A stretch of 64,000 nt of DNA from Sphingomonas echinoides. GTDB lineage: Bacteria; Pseudomonadota; Alphaproteobacteria; Sphingomonadales; Sphingomonadaceae. The stretch is from positions 1-64,000 of the forward strand of contig NZ_JAPYKK010000005.1 of the NCBI RefSeq assembly GCF_029623395.1. The letters are read 5' to 3'. Positions within the stretch are counted from its first letter, which is position 1, and each line of letters opens with the position of its first letter. Positions 16,855 through 25,835 of this stretch are shown here, piece by piece. Both the position numbers and the translations under genes were made by a program. Below the pieces are notes generated by a model. It did no database searches, was not told the DNA's origin, and worked only from the letters and a program-made list of their open reading frames with translations.

Positions 16855-18312
16855 ATGACGCAAGCATCCGACATCGTCGCCGAACTCGATCGTCTCTATC
16901 GCGCTTCGGTCGAGCGGCTCCAGGCCGCGCTCACGACCTATATCACCACCAGCCAGCCCCCCGCCCCCGAGAGTCGGAAGGATGGCAGTTTCGCTTATCC
17001 CGAAATCCGGCTGCAGTATCGCGGCGGCGAGGATCGACCCGTTCCCGCGCGCTCGTTCGGACGCCTCGTCAGCGAGGGCGCCTATGCGATCAGCGTTACC
17101 AAGCCCGCGATCTTCGCCGACTATCTGACCGAACAGCTTACGTTGCTGATCGAGGATTACGACGTCACGGTCGAGGCGGTTCCGGGGCGGCAGGAAATAC
17201 CGTTCCCCTATGTGATCGATCCGGGCCACGCGCTCAGCCTCGATGCGGTCTCGGCAGTCGATCTGTCGCGACACTTCCCCGCGACCGAACTCGCGCACAT
17301 CGGCGACGAGATCGCGGACGGCCGTTACGCCGTTCTCAACGGCGGGCCACGTCCGCTCGCTTTGTTCGATGGTCTGCGCACGGACTTCTCGCTCGCGCGG
17401 CTGCGGCACTATACGGGCACGCAGCCAGAGCATGTCCAGCGCTACGTGCTGTTCACCAACTACCACCGCTATGTCGACGAATTCGTCCGCTGGGCGTGCG
17501 CGCAACTCGAACCGCAGGCGGACGGCACGCCGAGCCGCTACGTCGGCGTCTCGGGCGCAGGCGGCGTGATGATGCGCGCAGGCGACGATGTCGAGGCGAT
17601 GCTCGCCGACACAAGCGCATGGCGGCGGCACCAGATGCCCGCCTATCACCTGATGGCGGAGGACGGCACCGGGATCACGCTGGTCAACATCGGCGTCGGC
17701 CCCTCCAACGCCAAGACGATCTGCGACCATCTCGCGGTGTTGCGCCCAGAGGCATGGCTAATGATCGGCCATTGCGGCGGGCTCCGCCCGAGCCAGCGGA
17801 TCGGCGACTATGTGTTGGCGCATGCGTATCTGCGCGACGACCACATCCTCGACGACGTGCTCCCGCCCGAGATCCCGGTTCCAGCGATCGCCGAGGTCCA
17901 GCTCGCGCTCGCGCGTGCTGCCGAAACGGTCTCGGGCCAGACCGGCGACGAGCTCAAGCGCCGCTTGCGCACGGGCACGATCGTGACGACCGACGACCGC
18001 AATTGGGAACTGCAGTATTCCCGCTCCGCTCTGCGCTTTTCGTTGTCTCGAGCGGTCGGAATCGACATGGAATCGGCAACGATTGCGGCACAAGGCTACC
18101 GTTTCCGCGTCCCCTACGGGACGTTGCTCTGCGTGTCGGACAAGCCGCTGCATGGCGAGCTCAAGCTCCCCGGCCAAGCCAACCGCTTCTACGAACGCGC
18201 GATCAGCGAGCATATGCGGATCGGAATCGAAGCGTGCGAGGAACTGCGCCGAGAAGGCAACAAACTCCATTCGCGCAAATTGCGTGCATTCAATGAGCCG
18301 CCATTCCGGTAA
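16855..18312 (+). CDS. amn: AMP nucleosidase Amn
   Basis: Hydrolyses AMP to adenine and ribose 5-phosphate, adjusting adenylate pools. The 485-residue protein has the N-terminal AMP-nucleosidase domain (PYVIDPGHALSLDAVS region) and a C-terminal nucleoside-phosphorylase-fold domain with GHCGGLRPSQRIGDYVLA and the AVGIDMESATIAAQGYRF substrate loop, whose glutamate contacts ribose in the family. Transcribed alone or with the small downstream ORF; no clear ribosome site precedes the ATG. Confidence 0.95.
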   Translation: MTQASDIVAELDRLYRASVERLQAALTTYITTSQPPAPESRKDGSFAYPEIRLQYRGGEDRPVPARSFGRLVSEGAYAISVTKPAIFADYLTEQLTLLIEDYDVTVEAVPGRQEIPFPYVIDPGHALSLDAVSAVDLSRHFPATELAHIGDEIADGRYAVLNGGPRPLALFDGLRTDFSLARLRHYTGTQPEHVQRYVLFTNYHRYVDEFVRWACAQLEPQADGTPSRYVGVSGAGGVMMRAGDDVEAMLADTSAWRRHQMPAYHLMAEDGTGITLVNIGVGPSNAKTICDHLAVLRPEAWLMIGHCGGLRPSQRIGDYVLAHAYLRDDHILDDVLPPEIPVPAIAEVQLALARAAETVSGQTGDELKRRLRTGTIVTTDDRNWELQYSRSALRFSLSRAVGIDMESATIAAQGYRFRVPYGTLLCVSDKPLHGELKLPGQANRFYERAISEHMRIGIEACEELRREGNKLHSRKLRAFNEPPFR

Positions 18313-18371
18313 GGCACGGAAACCGGCGCCGCGTCACGCGTTGAGGTCGCTACCAATTCAAGGATGATACG

Positions 18372-18812
18372 ATGGCCATGCCACCGAAAAAGCCGACCGA
18401 TACCGATACGGAAACCGAAGCGACCGCCTTGCCGAAGCCGCCCAAGCCGCCAAAACCGGAAAAACCCGCTCGGGAAAAGGCAGCGACCGCAGGCAAAGCG
18501 CCTGCGCCCCGCAAGCCCGCCAAGCCGCGCAGCGCCGCGTCCGGACGCCCGATCAATCCCGGCAAGCCTATCGTCAAGCCCACCGCCCCGGCGCCCCACC
18601 CCGTTCCTACCGGAAAGCGCTGGGGTGCAGCCGCAGTCGTCGGTGGGATCGCCGCTGTCGGCGCTACCGTCGCCGCGCTGCTCGCGCTGCGTGGAAGCAC
18701 GCCGGACACTGCCAAACCCAACCGCGGCAAGCGCGCGCATCAGGCAGACGGCAAGAATTCAAGTGCTTCGTTCGAAGCCGGCATCGCCGATGAGGGGACG
18801 ATCCCGGAGTAA
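18372..18812 (+). CDS. Pro/Lys/Ala-rich protein with one transmembrane helix
   Basis: 146 residues. The first 80 are disordered and rich in Pro, Lys and Ala, with tandem PKPPKPPKPEKP repeats. A membrane helix follows (about residues 86-107, GAAAVVGGIAAVGATVAALLAL), then a short polar C-terminus ending in acidic residues. I do not recognise a family. The layout (basic proline-rich arm plus one anchor) resembles proteins that span or bind the cell wall or nucleic acid at the membrane, but that is only analogy. Confidence 0.65.
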   Translation: MAMPPKKPTDTDTETEATALPKPPKPPKPEKPAREKAATAGKAPAPRKPAKPRSAASGRPINPGKPIVKPTAPAPHPVPTGKRWGAAAVVGGIAAVGATVAALLALRGSTPDTAKPNRGKRAHQADGKNSSASFEAGIADEGTIPE

Positions 18813-18968
18813 GCAAGCGACGAAGGCGTTGCCGGTCGGCGGAGCGGATTGCGTTTGGCAAGAAAAGCGGATTGAAGCGAGCGGGGCACTCATGGCCCGC
18901 ACGCTTCCGGAGTACAGGCGATCGCGTCGTCGAAGATCATCAGCCGTCGCTGGCTCCCGCTCAACGCT

Positions 18969-19841
18969 TTGCGCGCCTTCGATGCGGTGGGCCAACGCAT
19001 GAGTTTCACCGCGGGCGCGCAAGCGCTCGAGGTTTCTCAGAGTGCGGTCAGCCGGCACGTCATCAGCCTCGAGGAAGCGCTTGGACAGAAACTGTTCGAT
19101 CGTTCCGGTCAGCGCCTCGTCCTGACCGCGGCCGGCGCGGCACTGCTGCCGGAAGTCCGCCGCGCGTTCGATCTGCTGGAGCAGACGATGGCAGCGGTCA
19201 GCCAGGATCCGCAGAATGGCCGACCGATCCGTATCCACATCCCGCCGTCGCTGTTGCAGCAAGTCGTCATGCCGATGCTCCGCACGTTCCACCAGACCCA
19301 TCCGAATGTCCGGATCGATGTGTCCAGCGCGCCAGTAACGGGATTGCCAAATACCGAGACCGACATGGCGATCGTGTTCGACCGGCCCAACATCGACGAT
19401 CGCATTACCGATCTGTTGTGGTTGGTCCGCGTCGCTCCGGTCTGTTCTCCCGCGCTGGCGGAACGCCATGCCGGCAAGTCGATCGAAGATTTCCTGTCCG
19501 ACAATGACTTGCTTCACGTTACGCTGGAAGGCGAGGAACGCGGACTCCTGTGGAGCACCTTTGCGCGAGCGACCAGTGTCGCGATCGACACGAACCGTGG
19601 CCACGCATTTGATACGCTGTCGCTCGCAGTGCATTACGCGATGCAATCCGGGGGTGTCGCACTCGCCGATCTGGCAATGTTCGCCCCCGAAATTGCTGGG
19701 GGCCAACTGGTCGTTCCCTATGATGCGGCAATTGACGACGGCTTCGGCTATTACCTCAAACTACGCCCCGACGACCTTGCCGATCCGACGATCAGCCTCG
19801 TCCGTAGCTGGCTAATCGCCCAATTCGCCGCCCGCCAGTAG
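18969..19841 (+). CDS. LysR-family regulator (GcvA-like), start uncertain
   Basis: Winged-helix DNA-binding domain (RMSFTAGAQALEVSQSAVSRHVISLEE, about residues 10-37 from the TTG) followed by a LysR substrate-binding domain. The GcvA-like subgroup is suggested by 'LNALRAFDAVG...LSFT'. The listed start is TTG 18969, which trims the family's usual N-terminus. The expected residues SKIISRRWLPLNA are encoded in frame just upstream (from 18930), but no ATG, GTG or TTG occurs in that frame after the stop at 18873. Either initiation is non-canonical, or a small indel displaced the start. An ATG at 18892 sits in another frame. Confidence 0.8.
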   Translation: MRAFDAVGQRMSFTAGAQALEVSQSAVSRHVISLEEALGQKLFDRSGQRLVLTAAGAALLPEVRRAFDLLEQTMAAVSQDPQNGRPIRIHIPPSLLQQVVMPMLRTFHQTHPNVRIDVSSAPVTGLPNTETDMAIVFDRPNIDDRITDLLWLVRVAPVCSPALAERHAGKSIEDFLSDNDLLHVTLEGEERGLLWSTFARATSVAIDTNRGHAFDTLSLAVHYAMQSGGVALADLAMFAPEIAGGQLVVPYDAAIDDGFGYYLKLRPDDLADPTISLVRSWLIAQFAARQ

Positions 19842-20051
19842 TTGCTCTGGATCAGGCCGATAATTCCCCCGGAACCATGAAACGATAAAGCGACGGCGCG
19901 TTCTGCCTTCAAGGGTTAGAATTGCGAAGGATACGCAGCTGGAACACATCGCCGAACCGATCGCGCTTGCCGCTACGATGATCGACCGCTCTGGAATGCT
20001 CCCGCCTGCTGGACCCTATGGTCGCCAAAGCCGCTACCGGCGCAGCGCGGC

Positions 20052-23000
20052 ATGAATATCGCGCATATCGCAACCCGCATCGCCGAAGCGCTGCGGACGG
20101 ACGACCTTATCTTCCTCGCTGACGACGACCAGCAAGCCGAGGCAATCACCTGTGCGCTGGAGGCGATCACGGCGCGATCACGGGTCTTCTTCTTGCCGTC
20201 CAGCGATACGTTACCCGGCGATATTGCGCCTGCGTCTCCGGCGAACGCCGGGCGGCGGGTCGCGACGCTGCACGCGCTGCGTCTCGCTCAGGCAAAGGCC
20301 GAACGCGTCCGAATAGCGCTGATCCTCAGTGGGGAGGCCGCCGCTCGACGATACCCTTCCCCCGCATCGTTCGATCGCGCGCCGCCCGCGTTGCGGACTG
20401 GCGACGCAATCGATCTGGAAGCCTTCGCACCGATGGTCGAGGAACTCGGCTATGTCGCGGACGACCGCGTCGACGAACCGGGCGAGGTTGCGGTGCGTGG
20501 AGAGGTAGTCGACATTTTCCCCGCCGATGCGACCCGTCCCGCTCGCATCGACGTAGTAGAGGGTCGCATCTCCGCGATCCGCTGTTTCGATCCCGCGTCG
20601 CAGCGCACCCTGGATACGCTCGAGACGCTGGAAATCGGCCGTGCGTCGGAACCTCCGATGACGGACCCGGTGGCCATTCTCGATCATCTCGTCCCCGGTA
20701 AGATCGCGTTATCAGCCAAAGCCGATCAGCGCCGCCTGCGCTTTCTTCAATTGGCGAGCGACGTCGCCAATCGCGGGACCGGCAAGGTCGATGCGATCGA
20801 AGACAAGCAATGGCAGCGCGCGCTGCAGGGTTGGGAGACGACCGATCTCGGCGGTGCGGCAGCCGAAGTTCCGCGCTTTGCCGAGGTCAAGGCGCCACTT
20901 GCAAAGCTGGTCCGGTTTGCGAAGCCATTGCTTGCCGACCATGCGCTGGTATTGGCCGGAAGCCGCCGTGACCTGCGTTTCCTCCGCGGTCGAGTTGCGA
21001 AAAGGCTCGACGTAACCTTCTCCACGGTGCCGGATTGGGAGGCCCTCCGCGATCTTCCCGCAGGCCAGGCCGCCATTGTTGAAATGCCCGTCGATGCTGG
21101 GTTCGTCGACGACAAGATGCTCGTGATCGCCGCATCGGATCTGCTTGGCAGTCGCGCCCTGCTCGGTGACGTCCAGCCGGAGGTTGCTAACCCGCTCGCC
21201 GGGACCACCGAAGTGCGCGTCGGCGATGTTGTGGTGCACGAGGATCATGGCATCGGTTGCGTGCTCGGTCTCCAGCCAGCACCGGGCGCGGAAACCACTT
21301 CAGGCGAAATGATCGCCCTCGAATACGCCGGGGGGGCGCGGCGATTGGTCGAGATCGACGACGCCGATCGCATCTGGCGTTATGGTGCGGATGCCGACGC
21401 AGTCACGCTCGACAAACTCGACGGCTCCTCGTGGCAGAAACGCCGCGGCGACATCGACGCCGCGATCGCGGAAAGCGCGCGTGGCCTGACCGAACTGGCG
21501 AAGGCGCGCGAGACGCTCGAGGCGCCAGTGCTCGCCCCCGACCCGGCGGCATATGAGCGCTTCGCCAACGGATTTGCATTCAACGAAACCGCTGATCAGG
21601 CGCGCGCGATCCACGCGGTCCGCGATGATCTTGCGCGCGGGCGACCGATGGATCGCCTCGTCGTGGGCGACGTCGGGTACGGCAAGACCGAGGTTGCAAT
21701 GCGGGCGGCAGGGATCGCGGCACTTGCCGGCTATCAGGTCGTCATCGCCGCGCCGACGACGGTACTGGTCCGCCAGCATCTCGACAGCTTCCGACGAAGG
21801 TTCGAAGCCGCCGGGATCAAGGTTGCCGGGTTGTCACGGCTGTCGAGCGCGGCGGACAAGAAGGCGACCAAGGCAGGCCTTGCCGACGGATCGATCCGGA
21901 TCGTGATCGGGACTGGCGCGGTGATGGCCAAGGGGGTTCGCTATGCCAATCTCGGTCTGGTCATTATCGACGAGGAACAGCGCTTCGGTGCCGCGGACAA
22001 GGCGCGGCTGCGCGGATCGGGGAACGTGCACCTGCTGACGCTCAGCGCGACGCCAATCCCCCGAACGCTGCAGATGGCGTTGGTCGGGTTGCAGCAGATA
22101 TCAATCATCGCAACACCGCCCGCGCGTCGCCAACCGACCCGGACCAGCCTGGATCAATATGACGAAGCGCGGGTTCGGACGGCCCTGTTGCGCGAAAAGG
22201 GGCGCGGTGGGCAAAGCTTCGTCGTCGTCCCGCGGATCGAGGACATGGCTGGCGTGGGAGCGAAGCTGCGCCGAGCTGTTCCGGACCTGACGATCGTCGA
22301 AGCGCACGGAAAGATGCCCGCTTCGGAGATCGACGACGTCATGGTCGCTTTTTCGGACGGCGAAGGCGACGTCTTGCTCGCGACCAATATCATCGAGGCA
22401 GGGCTGGACGTGCCGCGTGCAAACACGATGATCGTCTGGCGCGCGGATCGGTTCGGACTGGCGCAAATGCACCAGCTGCGCGGGCGCGTAGGCCGTGGAA
22501 ACCGGCGCGGCCAAGTCATTCTGCTGACGGACTCGGAGGATGCCATTGCCGACCGAACGATCAAGCGGTTGCGGACGCTCGCGACGTTCGACCGGCTGGG
22601 CGCCGGGTTCGATATCAGCGCGCAGGATCTCGATATGCGCGGTGCCGGCGACCTGCTTGGGGAAACTCAGGCGGGGCACACCAAGCTGATCGGGATCGAT
22701 CTGTACCAGCATCTGCTTGGTGGTGCATTGCGGCAGGCGCGTGGCGAGGACGTCGAACGCTGGACTCCCGAACTGAATCTGGGCGCGGGCGGCGGTCTCC
22801 CCGCCGACTGGATACCGGAAGAGGACGTGCGCTTATCGCTGTACATCCGGCTCAGTCGCGTGACGGACGATGCAGCACTCGATGCGTTAGAGGACGAACT
22901 GGTCGATCGCTTCGGCGCCCTGCCGGACGATGCTGCCGCGCTGCTCATGCGTGCCCGGGTTCGATTGCTCGCGCGATCGGCACGGGTGGAGCGCATCGAT

Positions 23001-23165
23001 GCGGGGGCTGCGGCGATCGCCCTGACGCCACGCCGCGATTTCGACGCGGACGTCGCAGACGCCGGGCTCACCGAGAAGAACGGTCGGTATCTGCTCGCAG
23101 AACCTACCGACGATGCGGCTCGAACCGCCAGGGTTCAGGCGCTACTGGAGGAATTGGTCGGCTGA
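20052..23165 (+). CDS. Compact Mfd-like transcription-repair coupling ATPase
   Basis: SF2 translocase with Mfd architecture: shortened UvrB-like N-terminus (residues 1-380), RNA-polymerase-interacting domain starting near residue 390 ([19 protein letters not shown]), RecG-like motor with Walker [16 protein letters not shown] (about 537), DEEQRFG box, [13 protein letters not shown] and QLRGRVGRG, then a C-terminal D7-like domain. It has 1037 residues against about 1150 in E. coli Mfd, with most of the deficit in the N-terminal UvrA-binding part. It may be a second, divergent copy. It follows the LysR gene by 210 bases in which I see no gene. Confidence 0.85.
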   Translation: MNIAHIATRIAEALRTDDLIFLADDDQQAEAITCALEAITARSRVFFLPSSDTLPGDIAPASPANAGRRVATLHALRLAQAKAERVRIALILSGEAAARRYPSPASFDRAPPALRTGDAIDLEAFAPMVEELGYVADDRVDEPGEVAVRGEVVDIFPADATRPARIDVVEGRISAIRCFDPASQRTLDTLETLEIGRASEPPMTDPVAILDHLVPGKIALSAKADQRRLRFLQLASDVANRGTGKVDAIEDKQWQRALQGWETTDLGGAAAEVPRFAEVKAPLAKLVRFAKPLLADHALVLAGSRRDLRFLRGRVAKRLDVTFSTVPDWEALRDLPAGQAAIVEMPVDAGFVDDKMLVIAASDLLGSRALLGDVQPEVANPLAGTTEVRVGDVVVHEDHGIGCVLGLQPAPGAETTSGEMIALEYAGGARRLVEIDDADRIWRYGADADAVTLDKLDGSSWQKRRGDIDAAIAESARGLTELAKARETLEAPVLAPDPAAYERFANGFAFNETADQARAIHAVRDDLARGRPMDRLVVGDVGYGKTEVAMRAAGIAALAGYQVVIAAPTTVLVRQHLDSFRRRFEAAGIKVAGLSRLSSAADKKATKAGLADGSIRIVIGTGAVMAKGVRYANLGLVIIDEEQRFGAADKARLRGSGNVHLLTLSATPIPRTLQMALVGLQQISIIATPPARRQPTRTSLDQYDEARVRTALLREKGRGGQSFVVVPRIEDMAGVGAKLRRAVPDLTIVEAHGKMPASEIDDVMVAFSDGEGDVLLATNIIEAGLDVPRANTMIVWRADRFGLAQMHQLRGRVGRGNRRGQVILLTDSEDAIADRTIKRLRTLATFDRLGAGFDISAQDLDMRGAGDLLGETQAGHTKLIGIDLYQHLLGGALRQARGEDVERWTPELNLGAGGGLPADWIPEEDVRLSLYIRLSRVTDDAALDALEDELVDRFGALPDDAAALLMRARVRLLARSARVERIDAGAAAIALTPRRDFDADVADAGLTEKNGRYLLAEPTDDAARTARVQALLEELVG

Positions 23166-23213
23166 CACGGCTTTACGTCCCTTCCGCCACAACCCCCTAC
23201 CCTCAGGAATCAA

Positions 23214-23250
23214 AAACGCCCCCCGGCACGGATGCCGGGGGGCGTTTCTT
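23214..23250. terminator. Strong bidirectional terminator
   Basis: Perfect 15-bp stem (23214-23228 with 23233-23247; core CGCCCCCCGGCA / TGCCGGGGGGCG) and a CGGA loop, flanked by AAAAA on the left and TTTCTT on the right. It serves the converging mfd-like and MFS genes. Confidence 0.92.
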
Positions 23251-23257
23251 CGGATGG

Positions 23258-24592
23258 TTACGAGATCCGTCGACCCAGTTCCTTGTTGACGCCCAGCGCG
23301 ATCAGCGTGGCAAGCGCGCCCGACAGCAGATACCCACCGGCGGCGATCAAGCCGAAGTTGCTCGCGAGGAGCAGACCGACCAGCGGTGCGAACCCGGCGC
23401 CGACCAGCCATGCCAGATCCGACGTGAGCGCAGCACCCGTGTAGCGGCGCGTGCTGCCGAAGTTTGCCGCGACCGCACCCGACGACTGACCGAACGCCAC
23501 ACCAAGCAGCGCGAAGCCGACGAGCACGAACGTTAACTCGCCGGTGTATCCAGCGCTGAGCAACTGCGGCGCGAAGCCGCTGAATGCCGCGATTCCGGCA
23601 GCCGTGACGCCCAACAGGTAGCGACGACCGACCCGATCCGCGATCAGGCCCGACGCGATCACGCCGATCACGCCGACGATACCGCCGAAAATCTCGATCG
23701 ACAGGAAACGCTCGGGGCTCTGGTCGGTAAAGAGGTGGACCCACGACAGCGGGAACACCGTGACCATGTGGAACAGTGCAAAGCTCGCAAGCGGCGCGAA
23801 CGCGCCGATGATGATGTTGCGCCAGTCGCTCTTGATCGTCTCCAAGACGTGCGACGGCTCCAGCTCACGGCTTTCGAACATCGCGGCATAATGCGGCGTC
23901 GAAACCATGCGAAGCCGCGCGAACAATGCCACCACGTTGATCGCGAACGCCACGAAGAACGGATAGCGCCAGCCCCAATCGAGGAAGTCCGCCGGCGACA
24001 AGGTGCTCAGGAAGAACGCGAACAAAGCGCTTGCCACGATGAGACCGAGCGGCGCGCCAAGCTGCGGGATCATCGCATACCAGCCGCGCTTGTTCTCGGG
24101 TGCGTTGAGCGCGAGCAGCGATGCAAGGCCATCCCATGCCCCGCCGAGCGCGATCCCCTGGCCGATTCGGAACAGCGCGAGCAGGACGATCGCCCAGGCG
24201 CCGATCGTCTCGTAACCCGGCAGGAACGCGACCGCCGCGGTCGACCCGCCGAGCAGGAACAAGGCGATTGTCAGCTTCGTTCCACGTCCGAGCACCTGAT
24301 CGACCGAGAGGAAGATCAGCGAACCGATCGGGCGGGCAATGAACGCCAGCGCGAAGATGCCGAACGAGTAAAGCGTGCCCGTCAACCGATCCACGAACGG
24401 AAAGATCAGCGCCGGGAACACCAGCACCGATGCGATCGCGTAAACGAAAAAGTCGAAGAATTCGGACGTGCGGCCAATGACCACGCCGATCGCTATTTCG
24501 TTCGGGTCGACATGGCCATCGCCATGCGCGTGGCGCGCGTTGATCGCACGTGCATCACGCTCGGCGTTATGGGATGCAGTTTGTACAGTCAT
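23258..24592 (-). CDS. MFS transporter, metabolite:H+ symporter type
   Basis: 444-residue polytopic membrane protein starting at ATG 24592 (MTVQTASHNAERDARAIN). Conserved segments include IGVVIGRTSEFFDFFVYAIAS in the first helix and FIARPIGSLIFLSVDQVLGRGTKL at the loop between helices 2 and 3, as in the metabolite:H+ symporter group. The substrate cannot be read from sequence. It is divergent from cyoA across 136 bases that include a palindromic operator, so both may share control. Longer open frame to 24709 is rejected because it runs through that promoter region. Confidence 0.85.
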   Translation of the reverse strand: MTVQTASHNAERDARAINARHAHGDGHVDPNEIAIGVVIGRTSEFFDFFVYAIASVLVFPALIFPFVDRLTGTLYSFGIFALAFIARPIGSLIFLSVDQVLGRGTKLTIALFLLGGSTAAVAFLPGYETIGAWAIVLLALFRIGQGIALGGAWDGLASLLALNAPENKRGWYAMIPQLGAPLGLIVASALFAFFLSTLSPADFLDWGWRYPFFVAFAINVVALFARLRMVSTPHYAAMFESRELEPSHVLETIKSDWRNIIIGAFAPLASFALFHMVTVFPLSWVHLFTDQSPERFLSIEIFGGIVGVIGVIASGLIADRVGRRYLLGVTAAGIAAFSGFAPQLLSAGYTGELTFVLVGFALLGVAFGQSSGAVAANFGSTRRYTGAALTSDLAWLVGAGFAPLVGLLLASNFGLIAAGGYLLSGALATLIALGVNKELGRRIS

Positions 24593-24675
24593 CGTTGGCG
24601 TTTTCCTGGACCGGGAACGATCGGTCATTGGTGCAATCATTACGGGCGGTATGCCGCATAACATGACCCAATGGG

Positions 24676-24694
24676 ATTGGACAAAATGTCCAAT
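24676..24694. promoter_or_regulatory. Palindromic operator between the MFS gene and cyoA
   Basis: ATTGGACA-AAA-TGTCCAAT: perfect 8-bp arms, 35-53 bases before the cyoA ATG and about 85 bases before the MFS ATG. A possible -10 (TATAGC, 24715-24720) lies downstream, which puts the palindrome near the -35 region. The binding factor is unknown. Confidence 0.6.
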
Positions 24695-24728
24695 GTCGCA
24701 CCGCAGCATCTGTGTATAGCGCGCCGGT

Positions 24729-25835
24729 ATGTCCTCCCTCCGTCACACCCCGATTCTCCGCCGCCCGATTCGCAAATTGGCTGCCGCTGGCATGCTCGCG
24801 ATGCTGCTGGGGGGTTGCAACATGGTCGTCATGAACCCCGCCGGCGACATCGCCCTGCAACAACGCGACCTCGTCGTTTTCTCGACCGCGCTGATGCTGG
24901 TGATCGTGCTGCCCGTCATCGGTCTGATCTGCTTGTTCTCCTGGAAATACCGGGCGAGCAACGAGACGACCGATTACGATCCCGACTGGGATCACTCGTC
25001 GCAGCTCGAGTTGCTGATCTGGGCGGCACCGCTGCTGATCGTCATCTGCCTCGGCGCGGTGACCTGGACCGCGACCCATCTGCTCGACCCCTATCGTCCG
25101 ATCGGGCGCGTTGCGGCGGGCAAGCCGCTGGTAGCCAACGTCAAGCCGCTCGAGGTCGAAGTGATCGCGCTCGATTGGAAGTGGATGTTCGTCTATCCCC
25201 AATACGGCTTCGCAACCGTCAACGAGCTCGCGGCGCCGGTCGACCGGCCGATCCATTTCCGTCTGACATCGTCGTCGGTCATGAACGCCTTCTACATCCC
25301 GACGCTCGCCGGCATGATCTACGCGATGCCGTCGATGGAAACGCAGCTCAACGCAGTCATCAACAAGCCCGGCAATTACGAGGGCTTTTCGTCCAACTAT
25401 TCGGGCGCGGGCTTCTCGGACATGAAGTTCCGTTTCCACGGAATGACCGAAGGCGACTTCAACGCCTGGGTTGCCCGGAACAAAGCGGCGGGTGGAAATC
25501 TGACCCGCGCTGACTATCTCAAGCTCGAAAAGCCGTCGGAGAAGGTTCCGGTGATGCGCTTCGCCAACGTCGATCCGACGATCTACAGTGCCGTCGTCAA
25601 CCAGTGCATCCGCCCCGGTACGACGTGCATGAGCGACATGATGAAGAAGGATATGCAGGACAGCGCGGCGATGGAAGGCATGCCCAACAGCGGCAACGCT
25701 GAAGGCAAACGCTCTTCGTCCCCGCTGACAACGCGCAGCGCCGGACAGGCACCGCCGAAAAGCCCGTCCGACGTACCGCAACGCGGACCTTCGACTCCCG
25801 AAGAGTCCAACACGCCCAAGCAGCGCCCCCTCTAA
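24729..25835 (+). CDS. cyoA: Ubiquinol oxidase subunit II, CyoA
   Basis: Subunit II of the bo3-type haem-copper quinol oxidase. It is a lipoprotein: the lipobox LGGC puts the acylated cysteine at Cys30. Two membrane helices follow (about 48-70 and 93-115), then the cupredoxin-like periplasmic domain (LDWKWMFVYPQYGFATVNELA), which lacks the CuA ligands, as expected for a quinol oxidase. The C-terminal 70 residues are a Pro/Ser-rich tail. No ribosome site is visible and the putative -10 lies only nine bases before the ATG, so the message may be almost leaderless. It touches cyoB with no gap. Confidence 0.95.
   Translation: MSSLRHTPILRRPIRKLAAAGMLAMLLGGCNMVVMNPAGDIALQQRDLVVFSTALMLVIVLPVIGLICLFSWKYRASNETTDYDPDWDHSSQLELLIWAAPLLIVICLGAVTWTATHLLDPYRPIGRVAAGKPLVANVKPLEVEVIALDWKWMFVYPQYGFATVNELAAPVDRPIHFRLTSSSVMNAFYIPTLAGMIYAMPSMETQLNAVINKPGNYEGFSSNYSGAGFSDMKFRFHGMTEGDFNAWVARNKAAGGNLTRADYLKLEKPSEKVPVMRFANVDPTIYSAVVNQCIRPGTTCMSDMMKKDMQDSAAMEGMPNSGNAEGKRSSSPLTTRSAGQAPPKSPSDVPQRGPSTPEESNTPKQRPL

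Noticed and set aside
19842..20051. Small gene before the mfd-like gene (open frame ending in TGA that overlaps its ATG)
   Set aside because: Fewer than 60 codons, no ribosome site or conserved feature; kept only as non-coding upstream sequence.
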